Shown: piece by piece, positions 1-7,406 of the stretch
How positions within the stretch are numbered: the first letter of the stretch is position 1
Layout of the letters: each line of letters opens with the position of its first letter
Origin: Candidatus Rifleibacteriota bacterium
GTDB lineage: Bacteria; Riflebacteria; Ozemobacteria; Ozemobacterales; Ozemobacteraceae
Direction: 5' to 3'
DNA length: 26,277 nt
NCBI GenBank assembly: GCA_017526725.1
Contig: JAFXRA010000119.1
Coordinates: 1 to 26,277 of the forward strand
Position numbers and translations under genes: made by a program
Notes under the pieces: model-generated
The model's database searches: none
The model's input: only the letters and a program-made list of their open reading frames with translations
Told to the model about the DNA's origin: nothing

Positions 1-381
1 CCAAAGTTCATTAACTACATTTTCATTTATCAGCTCAGCTTTACTAATCTTTTTAACATCGACATCAACAGTCTTTGTTTCTGCTGCAGTCATAACATTC
101 TTCAAAGAAATCTTATTGCCTGTTTTTGCAACAACGCCAGAAATCATACCTTCTTTTGTTGTCAGGTAAACTGTCTGACCTTTCTTGATATCTTTGACAT
201 CAACATCTTTTCTTGCCTGATTAATACACATATTGACAAGACCTGGATATACAGGAAGCTGGTCGTAGATTTCTACAAGTTTTGCGACCATAGCTTTGAA
301 CAGCATTGGGTCTTTCTGGGTTGCTAAAAGCCCTTTAAGATACCCGATTAAACCAGTAAAATCAGTTTCTTTAAATGACAT
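1..381 (-). CDS. Unknown protein, N-terminal 127 residues, cut by window edge
   Basis: An open frame runs from ATG at 381 off the left edge without a stop. An AAGGA ribosome binding site lies about 7 nt upstream. The gene begins 10 bp after the stop of the DHH phosphoesterase, so it is probably the distal gene of that transcript. The N-terminal ~60 residues look helical (MSFKETDFTGLIGYLKGLL...). The part after residue ~65 is beta-rich (GQTVYLTTKEGMISGVV...), which could be a small SH3- or Sm-like barrel, but this is only an impression of the pattern. No signal peptide or membrane segment is seen. Family not recognised. Confidence 0.7.
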   Translation of the reverse strand, partial: MSFKETDFTGLIGYLKGLLATQKDPMLFKAMVAKLVEIYDQLPVYPGLVNMCINQARKDVDVKDIKKGQTVYLTTKEGMISGVVAKTGNKISLKNVMTAAETKTVDVDVKKISKAELINENVVNELW

Positions 382-391
382 TATTCTTTCC

Positions 392-1816
392 TTACTTTAT
401 GTAATCCAAGCCAAGTTCTTTGGCTCTTTTCTTTTGCTCATCATTAAGGGAACCATTAGATGCAATCTTATCTAATTTATCCATTTCTGTTAATACTTCG
501 GTAACTCTTGTCAGAACATTTAGGAAAGAAACCTTATTTGTTTTTACAGTGCATTCCGCAGCTACTGGGTGACCACCGCCACTGATAACCTGTTTTGATT
601 CAGGGTATCTGTTTCTTAATGAATCCTGAAGTTCATGACAAATCATGCCAGAGTGAACTTTTGGACCTGTAGCTCTTACAGATACATGAGTATAACTGTC
701 TGAAACAGCGCTAACCATGATTATTTGAGCTAATTTATCGTTTCCGGCAGCTTTTAAGTCAAATAACTTGATAGAACCGATCATCGGCAGTAATGGAACT
801 TTCGGACCAACAAAGAGATAGATTGAAGTGTCTTCCAACTTTAATATTCTTGCAGAAGAATCAAGCATTGAAGAGGCTTTTTCCCAATCTTCCAGGAAAT
901 AATTCCAGATTTTCTTTAATAAAGTCTGTTCTTTTTCAGGAATTAAAGCTAAGAAATCCTTAACGCTTTTAACTTTCTTTATTTCTTCAACTTTACCATC
1001 AATTTCTTCTAATGCCTTAGCACATAAATCAGGGTGCAGAACATCTTTCAAAGCTGGTTCTCTATCATTGTAGAAATAAGAGAATCCGCCGCCACCGCAG
1101 CCGTGAATAACTTCGCTGATAAGAGAAATAACACAGGTGCCGTCTCTTTGAGAAGCATCAAACATTGTGGGGCGTTCTTTTACAAAGGTAAATAGATTTT
1201 TGAAATTGTCTAATGCGTATTTCTTAAAGAAAGGTCTTACGAAATCTGCACAGGTGCCGCTAACTGGTTCTATAGCCCAGTCGCCTTTCAAACCTATTAG
1301 AGCTAATAAATCGTCAAATTCTTCACGAGTTCCTGCCAAGACTGAAATACCGTGAGCAAGAACTGAACCAGAGCACTGAACATAGTTCTTAGCGCCTGGA
1401 TTAAAGAAAGTATTCTTTTCTGGTGGTGTAACACCAGGATGATGGTCGATTACATAGCAAGGCAGTTTTTCTGAAATAAAATCATCAGCATTAGAAGTGC
1501 CTTTGTCGAGCATAAATACACATTCTGCTTCAGGAAATTCTTTGAGAGCCTTTTCCAACTGTTCTGGCTGAATCTTAAAGCCTTCTGGCATATAATGCTT
1601 AACTTGCCAGCCTTTTTTCAACAACATTCTTTTGCAAATCAAACCGCTGGTAATGCCGTCTGGATCATCATGACTGAAAATAATGGCTTTCCCGGGCTTA
1701 TTAACGGCTTCAAGTATTTTCTGAAGCCCTTCGTTTGTTTCTTTGAGCTTTGCCCACTGGGCTGCGTGTTCTTCTACATTTGAAAAATCAATATCGAATA
1801 TCTTTGATTCTGTCAT
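392..1816 (-). CDS. DHH/DHHA1 family phosphoesterase (RecJ/NrnA-like)
   Basis: 474 residues. The DHH domain shows motif I HDDPDG at 49-54, motif II Asp104 (FMLDKG), motif III DHH at 124-126 and a later Asp in GDWA near 180. These form the two-metal (Mn) site of this superfamily. The C-terminal DHHA1 domain carries GGGHPVAA at 413-420, the substrate-binding motif. Family members hydrolyse phosphodiester bonds in ssDNA, short RNA or cyclic dinucleotides. The length is between NrnA (~320) and RecJ (~560-700), and no OB-fold region typical of RecJ is obvious, so the substrate is uncertain. No signal peptide, so cytoplasmic. A good sigma70-type promoter lies upstream at 1855-1884. A GGAAAGG stretch sits rather far (about 14 nt) from the ATG. 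Confidence 0.9.
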   Translation of the reverse strand: MTESKIFDIDFSNVEEHAAQWAKLKETNEGLQKILEAVNKPGKAIIFSHDDPDGITSGLICKRMLLKKGWQVKHYMPEGFKIQPEQLEKALKEFPEAECVFMLDKGTSNADDFISEKLPCYVIDHHPGVTPPEKNTFFNPGAKNYVQCSGSVLAHGISVLAGTREEFDDLLALIGLKGDWAIEPVSGTCADFVRPFFKKYALDNFKNLFTFVKERPTMFDASQRDGTCVISLISEVIHGCGGGGFSYFYNDREPALKDVLHPDLCAKALEEIDGKVEEIKKVKSVKDFLALIPEKEQTLLKKIWNYFLEDWEKASSMLDSSARILKLEDTSIYLFVGPKVPLLPMIGSIKLFDLKAAGNDKLAQIIMVSAVSDSYTHVSVRATGPKVHSGMICHELQDSLRNRYPESKQVISGGGHPVAAECTVKTNKVSFLNVLTRVTEVLTEMDKLDKIASNGSLNDEQKKRAKELGLDYIK

Positions 1817-1854
1817 CTATATATTATTATGTCCTTTCCTATGCATGAATCTAT

Positions 1855-1884
1855 ATTATAGATAAATTTGAATAAATCGGTCAA
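1855..1884 (-). promoter_or_regulatory. Sigma70-type promoter for the DHH gene
   Basis: On the minus strand TTGACC (1879-1884) is followed after 18 nt by TATAAT (1855-1860), a near-consensus pair. Transcription would begin near 1848, giving a leader of about 30 nt before the ATG at 1816. Predicted by inspection only. Confidence 0.6.
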
Positions 1885-1925
1885 TAGAAAATGTATAATC
1901 TTTTAAATAAAAAGTTAAAGATTAA

Positions 1926-2504
1926 TCAGACCTTAAAAGAGTTTCTGCATGCCAAAGCTTTTCGGTGCAATCTGTGATAAAGCGGAAGCATATCGCGTTC
2001 TTCAACCAACTCGTCTAGTTTACTAACTTCTAACCAGGCAACTTTTGTGTTTTCGTCTTCTTTAACTTTAAGAATGTCTCTTTCATTTGCTTTAAGAAGG
2101 TAGGTAACATTCAAATGCAAGTGATTACCAACAGCAAAGCCTCTTTTGTAATGAGCAGGCACAGGAATAACTTCAACATCAAAAAATTCGGGAAGTATTG
2201 GTTCAATATTTTCGATACCAGTTTCTTCTTTGGCTTCTCTTATGGCCACAGCTTTTAAATCTTTATCGCCATCAGCGTGGCCGCCAGTCCAGCTCCACGA
2301 TTTGTAAATAGTATGATAACACATCAAAACCTTTGAAAAATCTTCATTTACTATCCAGGATGATGCTGTTATATGGGCTATGGTATTAGTTCTATAATAG
2401 GCATCATCATTTTTTTTAAGGAAATTAGCAAAAGCAAGTTTTTCTGCTTCTTCAAAGTCATTATCAGATTTATAAGCGAGCAGTTTTTCAATCAATTCTT
2501 TCAT
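1926..2504 (-). CDS. Nudix hydrolase
   Basis: 192 residues. The Nudix box spans 75-97 (G75-x5-K81-x7-REAKEETGI), matching Gx5Ex7REUxEExGU except that the first Glu is Lys81. The metal-binding REAKEE core is intact. The GGHADGD form of the box is found in a subgroup of Nudix proteins of unsettled substrate. The enzyme should hydrolyse a nucleoside diphosphate linked to some moiety; the substrate cannot be read from sequence. The ATG at 2504 is fixed by a perfect AAGGAGG 5-6 nt upstream, the best ribosome binding site in the window. Cytoplasmic, and apparently its own unit, with 109 bp separating it from the upstream comEC-like gene. Confidence 0.9.
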   Translation of the reverse strand: MKELIEKLLAYKSDNDFEEAEKLAFANFLKKNDDAYYRTNTIAHITASSWIVNEDFSKVLMCYHTIYKSWSWTGGHADGDKDLKAVAIREAKEETGIENIEPILPEFFDVEVIPVPAHYKRGFAVGNHLHLNVTYLLKANERDILKVKEDENTKVAWLEVSKLDELVEERDMLPLYHRLHRKALACRNSFKV

Positions 2505-2564
2505 GGTATCCTCCTTGGAATTAACTAGATTCTTAAATCACATTATAGTTGTTTAAAAATCTGC

Positions 2565-2584
2565 TGTCATTCTCACGAATGACA
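2565..2584. repeat. Short palindromic (REP-like) hairpin
   Basis: The sequence TGTCATTCTCACGAATGACA is a perfect 8-bp inverted repeat around a TCAC tetraloop, in the gap between the Nudix and MBL-fold genes. On the minus strand it is followed, after a few bases, by a T run, so it could also act as a weak terminator for the MBL gene. The CTGTCATT core is shared with the ends of the element at 17147-17273. Confidence 0.5.
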
Positions 2585-2613
2585 TCCCTCTTTATAAAAG
2601 GGGTTAAATAAAA

Positions 2614-3576
2614 TTATTGTATTTTATTATAATCAACAGAAATGGAATAGTCTTTTTCGTCTTTTCCACCTACACTCAGATGAATATTACCGTTTTTATC
2701 AGTTCTATATATTTTCATTCCCAGTTCTTCAAAAATATCTAATGTTTTCATAGATGGATATCCAAATTTATTATTGGCTCCAACGCTTATTATACCGTCT
2801 TTAGCATCAACTAATTTAAAGAAAGGTTTATAAGCACTTCTTTCGGCACCATGGTCAGGAACTTTTATAATCTGGCTTTTAATGCCTTCGTTAAACTTGA
2901 TAACTTCGCGCTCAGCATCTTCCTGTATATCAGCACAGAGCAGAACCTGCACTTTCCCATATCTGATAAGAAGAACAATGGCATCATTATTTATTTCAGA
3001 ATGTAAAGCAGAACCAAAGATATCTTCAGGGTTAAGAACCTGAACAAATAGTTCATCGCCCCACTCTAATACATTTCCTGCAGTTACAGTGATACGTTTC
3101 ACATTCTTACTTTTGCAGGCTTCATCAAATTCATTATAAACATCATTAACAAAGCCTATAGGCGTTTCATACACACAGGTAACATCTTGTTGTTTAATTA
3201 AAGGAATAAGACCCGAAAAATCATCTACATGCCAATGGGTAACGACAACTCCATCAATCTTTTTCACACCTAATTTTTTTACATATTCTTCTATGAGTTC
3301 TCGTCCAAGTTCTTTTGCTTTACTTTCACTGACATTTGTTCCCCCGTCTACAACAAAGGTTCTGCCTTTAGGCGTTCTTATAACGCAGCAGTCCCCCTGC
3401 CCCACATTAACAAAATCAATTCTAAGCTGAGGAGAAAGATTTAAATTCAGAAGTCCAAGCATATTCTTGCTGAATAATAGAGCGAAAACAAAAATATTCA
3501 ACACAATCAGAACTGCAAGAATTACTCTTGTATTCTTTTTACTGAATGGCCTGTCTTTAATCCCGAAAGCACTCAT
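2614..3576 (-). CDS. ComEC C-terminal-like metallo-beta-lactamase fold protein
   Basis: 320 residues. One N-terminal membrane segment (about 17-36) anchors an outer-facing or periplasmic MBL domain. The domain resembles the C-terminal domain of ComEC/Rec2 DNA-uptake proteins: DFVNVGQGD at 54-62, DGG at 77-79, THWHVDD at 113-119, CADIQ around 216 and VPDHG at 239-243. The ComEC transmembrane channel domain is absent. The usual HxHxDH is HWHVDD here, with Asp119 for the last His, and the usual VPHHG is VPDHG, so metal binding may be altered. Family members act as nucleases or hydrolases on DNA or small molecules. The start overlaps the stop of the ComEA-like gene upstream, so the two are translationally coupled. 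A role in DNA uptake or processing is an inference from the pairing. Confidence 0.8.
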   Translation of the reverse strand: MSAFGIKDRPFSKKNTRVILAVLIVLNIFVFALLFSKNMLGLLNLNLSPQLRIDFVNVGQGDCCVIRTPKGRTFVVDGGTNVSESKAKELGRELIEEYVKKLGVKKIDGVVVTHWHVDDFSGLIPLIKQQDVTCVYETPIGFVNDVYNEFDEACKSKNVKRITVTAGNVLEWGDELFVQVLNPEDIFGSALHSEINNDAIVLLIRYGKVQVLLCADIQEDAEREVIKFNEGIKSQIIKVPDHGAERSAYKPFFKLVDAKDGIISVGANNKFGYPSMKTLDIFEELGMKIYRTDKNGNIHLSVGGKDEKDYSISVDYNKIQ

Positions 3577-4193
3577 TATTTAACCTCAACGCTATCAATA
3601 AAACGCTTGATAGTTTTTTCTGTAAGCCCAGGGATTTCGTATAATTCATCGATTGAACGGAATCCGCCATTAGTATTTCTGAAGGATATTATCTTTTCTG
3701 CCATCTTCTTGCTTATTCCAGGTAAGTTAGTAAGTTCTGCTTCAGAAGCAAAGTTCAAATCTACTTTATTTCCCCAGGCTGCAGAACCAGCATGTCCTCC
3801 CATGACTGTAGCATATTTATCCAACTCTCTAAGTCTTTTCCTAGACATGCCTTTTACTTCAAGCAAGTCTGTCAGATCTTTTATCTGCCCTTTTTCTGTA
3901 ATAAATTCAAATATGCGTTTTGCCATAGGTGCACTAAGACAAGGAATCTTTTTTATACTTACAAGATTAGTTCTGTTCAGATTGAGTTTATTCTGACTTT
4001 CAGCCTCATCAAAATAAAAAGTCTTTTCTAAAGGAGTTTTATCAGTAAACTGGGCTATATTATTAATATTTAGAATAATACCGCTAGCAGAAGAATTTGC
4101 GTTAGCTAGCCTTACAATTAGCAGCATGAGACCGAACACTAAAGTAAAAGTTAAAATCGAAAAAGTAATTTTTTCTGTTCGGTTTAAGCTCAC
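3576..4193 (-). CDS. ComEA-like helix-hairpin-helix DNA-binding protein
   Basis: 205 residues. An N-terminal membrane anchor (about 11-30) is followed by two tandem helix-hairpin-helix units. The first lies around 73-130, with NLVSIKKIPCLSAPMAKRI and LLEVKGMSRKRLREL. The second lies around 143-205, with LTNLPGISKKMAEKII and ELYEIPGLTEKTIKRF. Such ComEA-type proteins bind DNA without sequence preference at the cell surface or periplasm and feed it to ComEC. The start is GTG at 4193, supported by GGGAAGGA about 7 nt upstream. It overlaps the ComEC-like MBL gene downstream, which makes a competence-related pair likely. No comEC channel gene is in the window. Confidence 0.85.
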   Translation of the reverse strand: MSLNRTEKITFSILTFTLVFGLMLLIVRLANANSSASGIILNINNIAQFTDKTPLEKTFYFDEAESQNKLNLNRTNLVSIKKIPCLSAPMAKRIFEFITEKGQIKDLTDLLEVKGMSRKRLRELDKYATVMGGHAGSAAWGNKVDLNFASEAELTNLPGISKKMAEKIISFRNTNGGFRSIDELYEIPGLTEKTIKRFIDSVEVK

Positions 4194-4212
4194 TATTATT
4201 CCTTCCCTATAA

Positions 4213-4262
4213 TAAAAAAATATGCTCGATAACCCTTTATTTATTATAAAAAGCTATCGAGC
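4213..4262 (-). terminator. Rho-independent terminator of the ATP-grasp/peptidase-like pair
   Basis: The arms GCTCGATA (4224-4231) and TATCGAGC (4255-4262) form a perfect 8-bp stem, partly continued inside by CTTTAT/ATAAAAAG pairing. On the minus strand the stem is followed by ATATTTTTTT (4213-4222). It lies just after the stop at 4274. Confidence 0.7.
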
Positions 4263-4273
4263 GTTATTTCCTT

Positions 4274-5056
4274 TTATTCCATAGCAGTCCAAGCATTAGT
4301 TTTTTGTACCCAATTTTCAAACATTGAGTAGAATTTATCAAAACTAAAGCTTGTTATCTGCCTGAAACAGGTTTCAGACTCCATATCTTCCAAAGCTTTC
4401 ATAAGAGTTGAATACTTTGAGAAGAAACTGTCGCAATAAATCGTCAAAAGCAGTCTGACCATATAGAAAGACTGCATTAAAGCCAATTCTTTTTTTGCAG
4501 CATCAGACATAAGAGTTATTTCTTTAAGCATCAATGCAGGCTTAATCAGTTGGCCATTTTTCTGAGCTGTCTGAAGTTTTTCCCATCCAGTCTGAAGCCA
4601 TTGAATCTGGTCTTGACGAACCTTGTAAGCAGCCTGAAGAACTATTCCTTCTCTTAACCAGGAAGGTGTCCTCCATTGTCTCATGCGAATTTCACGTTCA
4701 TTTACAGCTTTGTTAAACATCAAATGGCCTAATTCTTTTACAGCTATTTCACCGCAGTTAGGCGCATCCATCTTACTTAATATCAAGCAAACAGTATCAG
4801 TTAATAAATCAAAGCGAACTGACTCATTAGGTTTTGCAGGTGTTCCTAAGATAGATTCCACATCAGAAGGTTCTTTTACAAGATAAAATGTTCCTTTGGG
4901 GTCGGCATTTAGATTGAAAACCTGTTTAAAAATCGGAGTAGCTCGGTCAAGACTGTCTAAAATGCTTTCAGCAGCCAGACTGTCTTTTATATCAAAAAAA
5001 ACAGTATAACCGTGAAGTTCAAACTTCTGCCCCAAATTATTAACTGAATCTGCCAT
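4274..5056 (-). CDS. Peptidase-MA-like (gluzincin) protein, probably inactive
   Basis: 260 residues, no signal peptide seen. The central region has the layout of gluzincin metallopeptidases of the peptidase MA type: EIAVKELGHLMFN around 103-115, followed by PSWLREGIVLQAA at 131-143. The second part corresponds to the conserved P-x-W-L-x-E-G segment that supplies the third zinc ligand (Glu136). The first motif should be HExxH but reads KELGH at 107-111: Glu108 and His111 remain, but the first zinc ligand is Lys107. The C-terminal half is helical. It follows the ATP-grasp gene by 14 bp and ends at a terminator, so the two are probably co-transcribed. Family assignment is moderate; the substrate is unknown. 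Confidence 0.6.
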   Translation of the reverse strand: MADSVNNLGQKFELHGYTVFFDIKDSLAAESILDSLDRATPIFKQVFNLNADPKGTFYLVKEPSDVESILGTPAKPNESVRFDLLTDTVCLILSKMDAPNCGEIAVKELGHLMFNKAVNEREIRMRQWRTPSWLREGIVLQAAYKVRQDQIQWLQTGWEKLQTAQKNGQLIKPALMLKEITLMSDAAKKELALMQSFYMVRLLLTIYCDSFFSKYSTLMKALEDMESETCFRQITSFSFDKFYSMFENWVQKTNAWTAME

Positions 5057-5070
5057 TTGTAACCCTGTTT

Positions 5071-6234
5071 TTATGCTTTCTGCTGAATAAATTTAACCAT
5101 ATCAGCAATTTCTTCTTCAGTTTTTGCTCTGACTAAGAAGGCTTCATTACCCATTACATCAGCAAAAATAGGAGGAAGAATCTGATAAGATGCTATTTTA
5201 TCTCCGTAGCTTGCAAATATTTCATCGTTATCATGCAAGTAGTTTTTGCCATCTTTTCTGGAAATATGAGCTGCATAATATTTGCGTTCAAATTTTTCCT
5301 GGAAATGATTGCCGGCAACCATATTTGCCCATTCCTGATAAATATTTACATCATTGGCATAGTTCATGAGGTCGACAGTGTATCCGCCGGGAGCTCTGCA
5401 GTTCATTTCCATTACTATCAGACTGCCGTCTTTCTTTCTCAAAAATTCAAGATGGAAGAATCTAGCTTTGAGATTGAATTCCTTTAAGCACTTTCTGCCG
5501 ATTTCTTCCTGGTCAGCAGGAATAACTCTATTGATATAGAAGCTTAAATCATCATTCTTAGCCAGCAAATCGTGTGCTGAATTTGGAGAATACAAAGAAG
5601 ATGTGAATTCTACTTCGCCGTCTTTATTTACAAGACCATCAAATGTTGTTAAAGCGCCATCAACGAATTCTTCGACGAAATATTCACAATCTTCGGGCTT
5701 CTTTAACCAGAAGTTAGCAACATCATCTTCATTAGTGATCTTGAAACCGCCAGCTCCGCCGACTCCGCGATCAGGCTTAGCAAAAACAGGATATCCATGT
5801 TTCTTTATGAATTCATCCAAAGACTTTCTATCAGTGATGATTATACCATCAGCAACAGGAGCACCAGCTTTGATGAAAAGCTTCTTCATTTCAGATTTTT
5901 TCTGAAGATTTATTGTTTCCTGAATCTTTGGGCCAGGAATATTAAAGTCTTCACGAAGCTTGCCTTCAAGCATCATCCAATATTCATTGTTGGATTCAAC
6001 GCTTGCTATTCTACCCCATTTATGGCAGAAAAATGCTGCAGCACGATAGACCTGATCATAATCTTCCATGCTTCCTACCTGATAGTAGTCAGCTAATGAG
6101 TTTTTCAATCGTCCGTCTAAGCCATCGTAATGGTCTTCAGCTATACCTAATACGTTAATGCCTCTGTTTGCGAGACCAATAACAAATTCTATAAAATTAG
6201 GTGGAAAATGTGGTGATAAATAAATTACGTTCAT
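5071..6234 (-). CDS. ATP-grasp domain ligase
   Basis: 387 residues. N-terminal Rossmann-like region (MNVIYLSPHFPP...), then an ATP-grasp fold: YPVFAKPDRGVGGAGGFKI around 151-167 (ATP-binding Lys and Gly-rich loop), FVEEFVDGALTTFDGLV around 186-202, and the metal-binding strand VMEMNCRAPGGYTVDLM around 275-290. This resembles carbamoyl-phosphate-synthase/biotin-carboxylase-like ligases that join a carboxylate to an amine or thiol through an acyl phosphate. Substrates cannot be deduced. The leader is very A-rich with only a weak GGAAAA about 12 nt before the ATG. A dyad at 6313-6333 overlaps a possible promoter, so it may be repressed. The peptidase-like gene follows by 14 bp. Confidence 0.85.
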   Translation of the reverse strand: MNVIYLSPHFPPNFIEFVIGLANRGINVLGIAEDHYDGLDGRLKNSLADYYQVGSMEDYDQVYRAAAFFCHKWGRIASVESNNEYWMMLEGKLREDFNIPGPKIQETINLQKKSEMKKLFIKAGAPVADGIIITDRKSLDEFIKKHGYPVFAKPDRGVGGAGGFKITNEDDVANFWLKKPEDCEYFVEEFVDGALTTFDGLVNKDGEVEFTSSLYSPNSAHDLLAKNDDLSFYINRVIPADQEEIGRKCLKEFNLKARFFHLEFLRKKDGSLIVMEMNCRAPGGYTVDLMNYANDVNIYQEWANMVAGNHFQEKFERKYYAAHISRKDGKNYLHDNDEIFASYGDKIASYQILPPIFADVMGNEAFLVRAKTEEEIADMVKFIQQKA

Positions 6235-6312
6235 TTTTTTGTTTTTCCGTTTTTGTTTTTTGTTTTAAATTTTGTTTTCTTTTTTAATCTATTTTTATTT
6301 GATTTATAGATT

Positions 6313-6353
6313 ATTTAACATTTTATGTTAAATGTTTTGCAAAAAAATATCAA
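6313..6353 (-). promoter_or_regulatory. Candidate promoter and dyad operator for the ATP-grasp gene
   Basis: Reading the minus strand, TTGATA (6348-6353) and TAACAT (6325-6330) are 17 nt apart. A perfect 9-bp inverted repeat, ATTTAACAT-TTT-ATGTTAAAT (6313-6333), covers the -10 element, the placement expected of a repressor operator. The surroundings are very AT-rich, so chance palindromes are possible. Confidence 0.35.
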
Positions 6354-6461
6354 GTTTAGTTAATCTAATTCAAAACTAGATTTTTGGTTATGGCAAATTA
6401 CCTGAATTAATAACGTTGAAAACAATCCCTTAAAAAAATTAAAAAAAAACTAAAATTTTGA

Positions 6462-6490
6462 TTGACTTTATCCGACTTTGTTATTAAAAT
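6462..6490 (+). promoter_or_regulatory. Strong sigma70-type promoter of the 22-codon unit
   Basis: TTGACT (6462-6467) is separated by exactly 17 nt from TAAAAT (6485-6490). The 30 bp upstream of the -35 are dominated by A tracts (6431-6452), resembling an UP element. Transcription would start near 6497. Confidence 0.65.
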
Positions 6491-6531
6491 CACAAGCATA
6501 AAAATTAAAGCTTAAGCGAAGGAGTTTCATT

Positions 6532-6600
6532 ATGGATTGCGAACACGAATGGATGAATATTCTTGCTCAAGCTGAACAAGCTAAGCAGATTATACCTTAA
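6532..6600 (+). CDS. 22-residue small protein or leader peptide, unknown
   Basis: A 22-codon ORF starts at ATG 6532, 7-8 nt after a strong GAAGGAG, and ends in TAA at 6600. It begins MDCEHEWMNILAQAEQ and ends in Ile-Ile-Pro. It is acidic at the N-terminus (with Cys3, His5 and Trp7) and amphipathic-helix-like afterwards. There is no signal sequence. A near-consensus promoter at 6462-6490 and an intrinsic terminator at 6615-6645 bracket it, so the transcript is about 150 nt and self-contained. It is not a familiar attenuator: there is no run of one amino acid, and the terminator has no visible antiterminator partner. A dual-function small RNA, a highly expressed small protein, or a precursor peptide are all possible. 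The family is not recognised. Confidence 0.6.
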   Translation: MDCEHEWMNILAQAEQAKQIIP

Positions 6601-6614
6601 TCCAAAAAAGCTAC

Positions 6615-6645
6615 AAAAAGCATCTGAAAATTCAGATGCTTTTTT
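6615..6645 (+). terminator. Rho-independent terminator of the 22-codon unit
   Basis: Stem GCATCTGA (6620-6627) / TCAGATGC (6632-6639) with a 4-nt loop, followed by six T residues and flanked by a matching A tract. It begins about 15 nt after the small ORF's stop codon. Confidence 0.85.
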
Positions 6646-6688
6646 CATTTTAGCTAAATTCTTAAAAAATTACTCCGATAATTAGACT

Positions 6689-7405
6689 ATGAAAAAGTCT
6701 AAATTGTCAATTTATAGCAAGCTTCTCTGCATAGCTTTTATTACAGCCTATATTGTCATCACTACAGGCTGCGGTAAATCTGGAGCCATAGAAGACCCTG
6801 TTTCCTATCTGACTCCATCTATACAGAATTTACAAACAAAATCTACTAATATAGCTAAGTGCACAGGCGGAATTCTTTCTTTCACCTGCGATTGGACTTC
6901 CCCACAAGTAGTAAGCTCTGCTAATGCTTATTTAAGCTTTGTTAAAACGATTGACCTTCCTATAACAGAACCAATCGGGGTTATTGGCTCTGCTGCAGAA
7001 ATGATTATAAGTTCTTCTTCAAGAGCAGTAGTTAGTGAAGAAATAACTGCAGTAATGACTAACGACCCGATTCCATTTGATTTTGGTTCTTCTTTAAGAT
7101 TAGCAAAATTCAATTATGCTTCAACATCTAGAACCATTAGTAATACAACAAGCACTAATACTGCTTCTGAAACAGTAAACGACCCAATCGCAACTGCTGA
7201 TTTTTATAGGAAATATGCAGAACCAATTATAATACCTGTAAGAATTAACACAAACGAAACAGCAGGACAGTTTTTCGCTCAGATTCCTTTTACTACTGGT
7301 GATATAGCAAGCGCACCATTGGGTGTTCATCAGATGATGTTGTATATGAAAATAAACGGCTGTAAAACCAACACTCTCTCTTTTGAGCTGACTTTTGTAC
7401 CCTGA
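6689..7405 (+). CDS. Predicted lipoprotein of unknown function
   Basis: 238 residues. A lysine-rich start and a hydrophobic stretch (about 10-25) lead to the lipobox ITTGC with Cys28, so signal peptidase II processing and lipid anchoring are predicted. The mature part is Ser/Thr-rich and mostly beta-like, with Cys residues at about 58 and 66 and another near the C-terminus. No known domain was recognised. There is no Shine-Dalgarno site; instead GATAAT lies 6 nt before the ATG, which could mean a leaderless transcript. It converges on the secretion operon with one base between the two stop codons. A link with that pilin-like system is possible from position only. Confidence 0.75.
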   Translation: MKKSKLSIYSKLLCIAFITAYIVITTGCGKSGAIEDPVSYLTPSIQNLQTKSTNIAKCTGGILSFTCDWTSPQVVSSANAYLSFVKTIDLPITEPIGVIGSAAEMIISSSSRAVVSEEITAVMTNDPIPFDFGSSLRLAKFNYASTSRTISNTTSTNTASETVNDPIATADFYRKYAEPIIIPVRINTNETAGQFFAQIPFTTGDIASAPLGVHQMMLYMKINGCKTNTLSFELTFVP

Positions 7406-7406
7406 T

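Noticed and set aside
5603..5905. Plus-strand open frame opposite the ATP-grasp gene
   Set aside because: It is antisense to strongly conserved ATP-grasp motifs and has no ribosome binding site or domain of its own.
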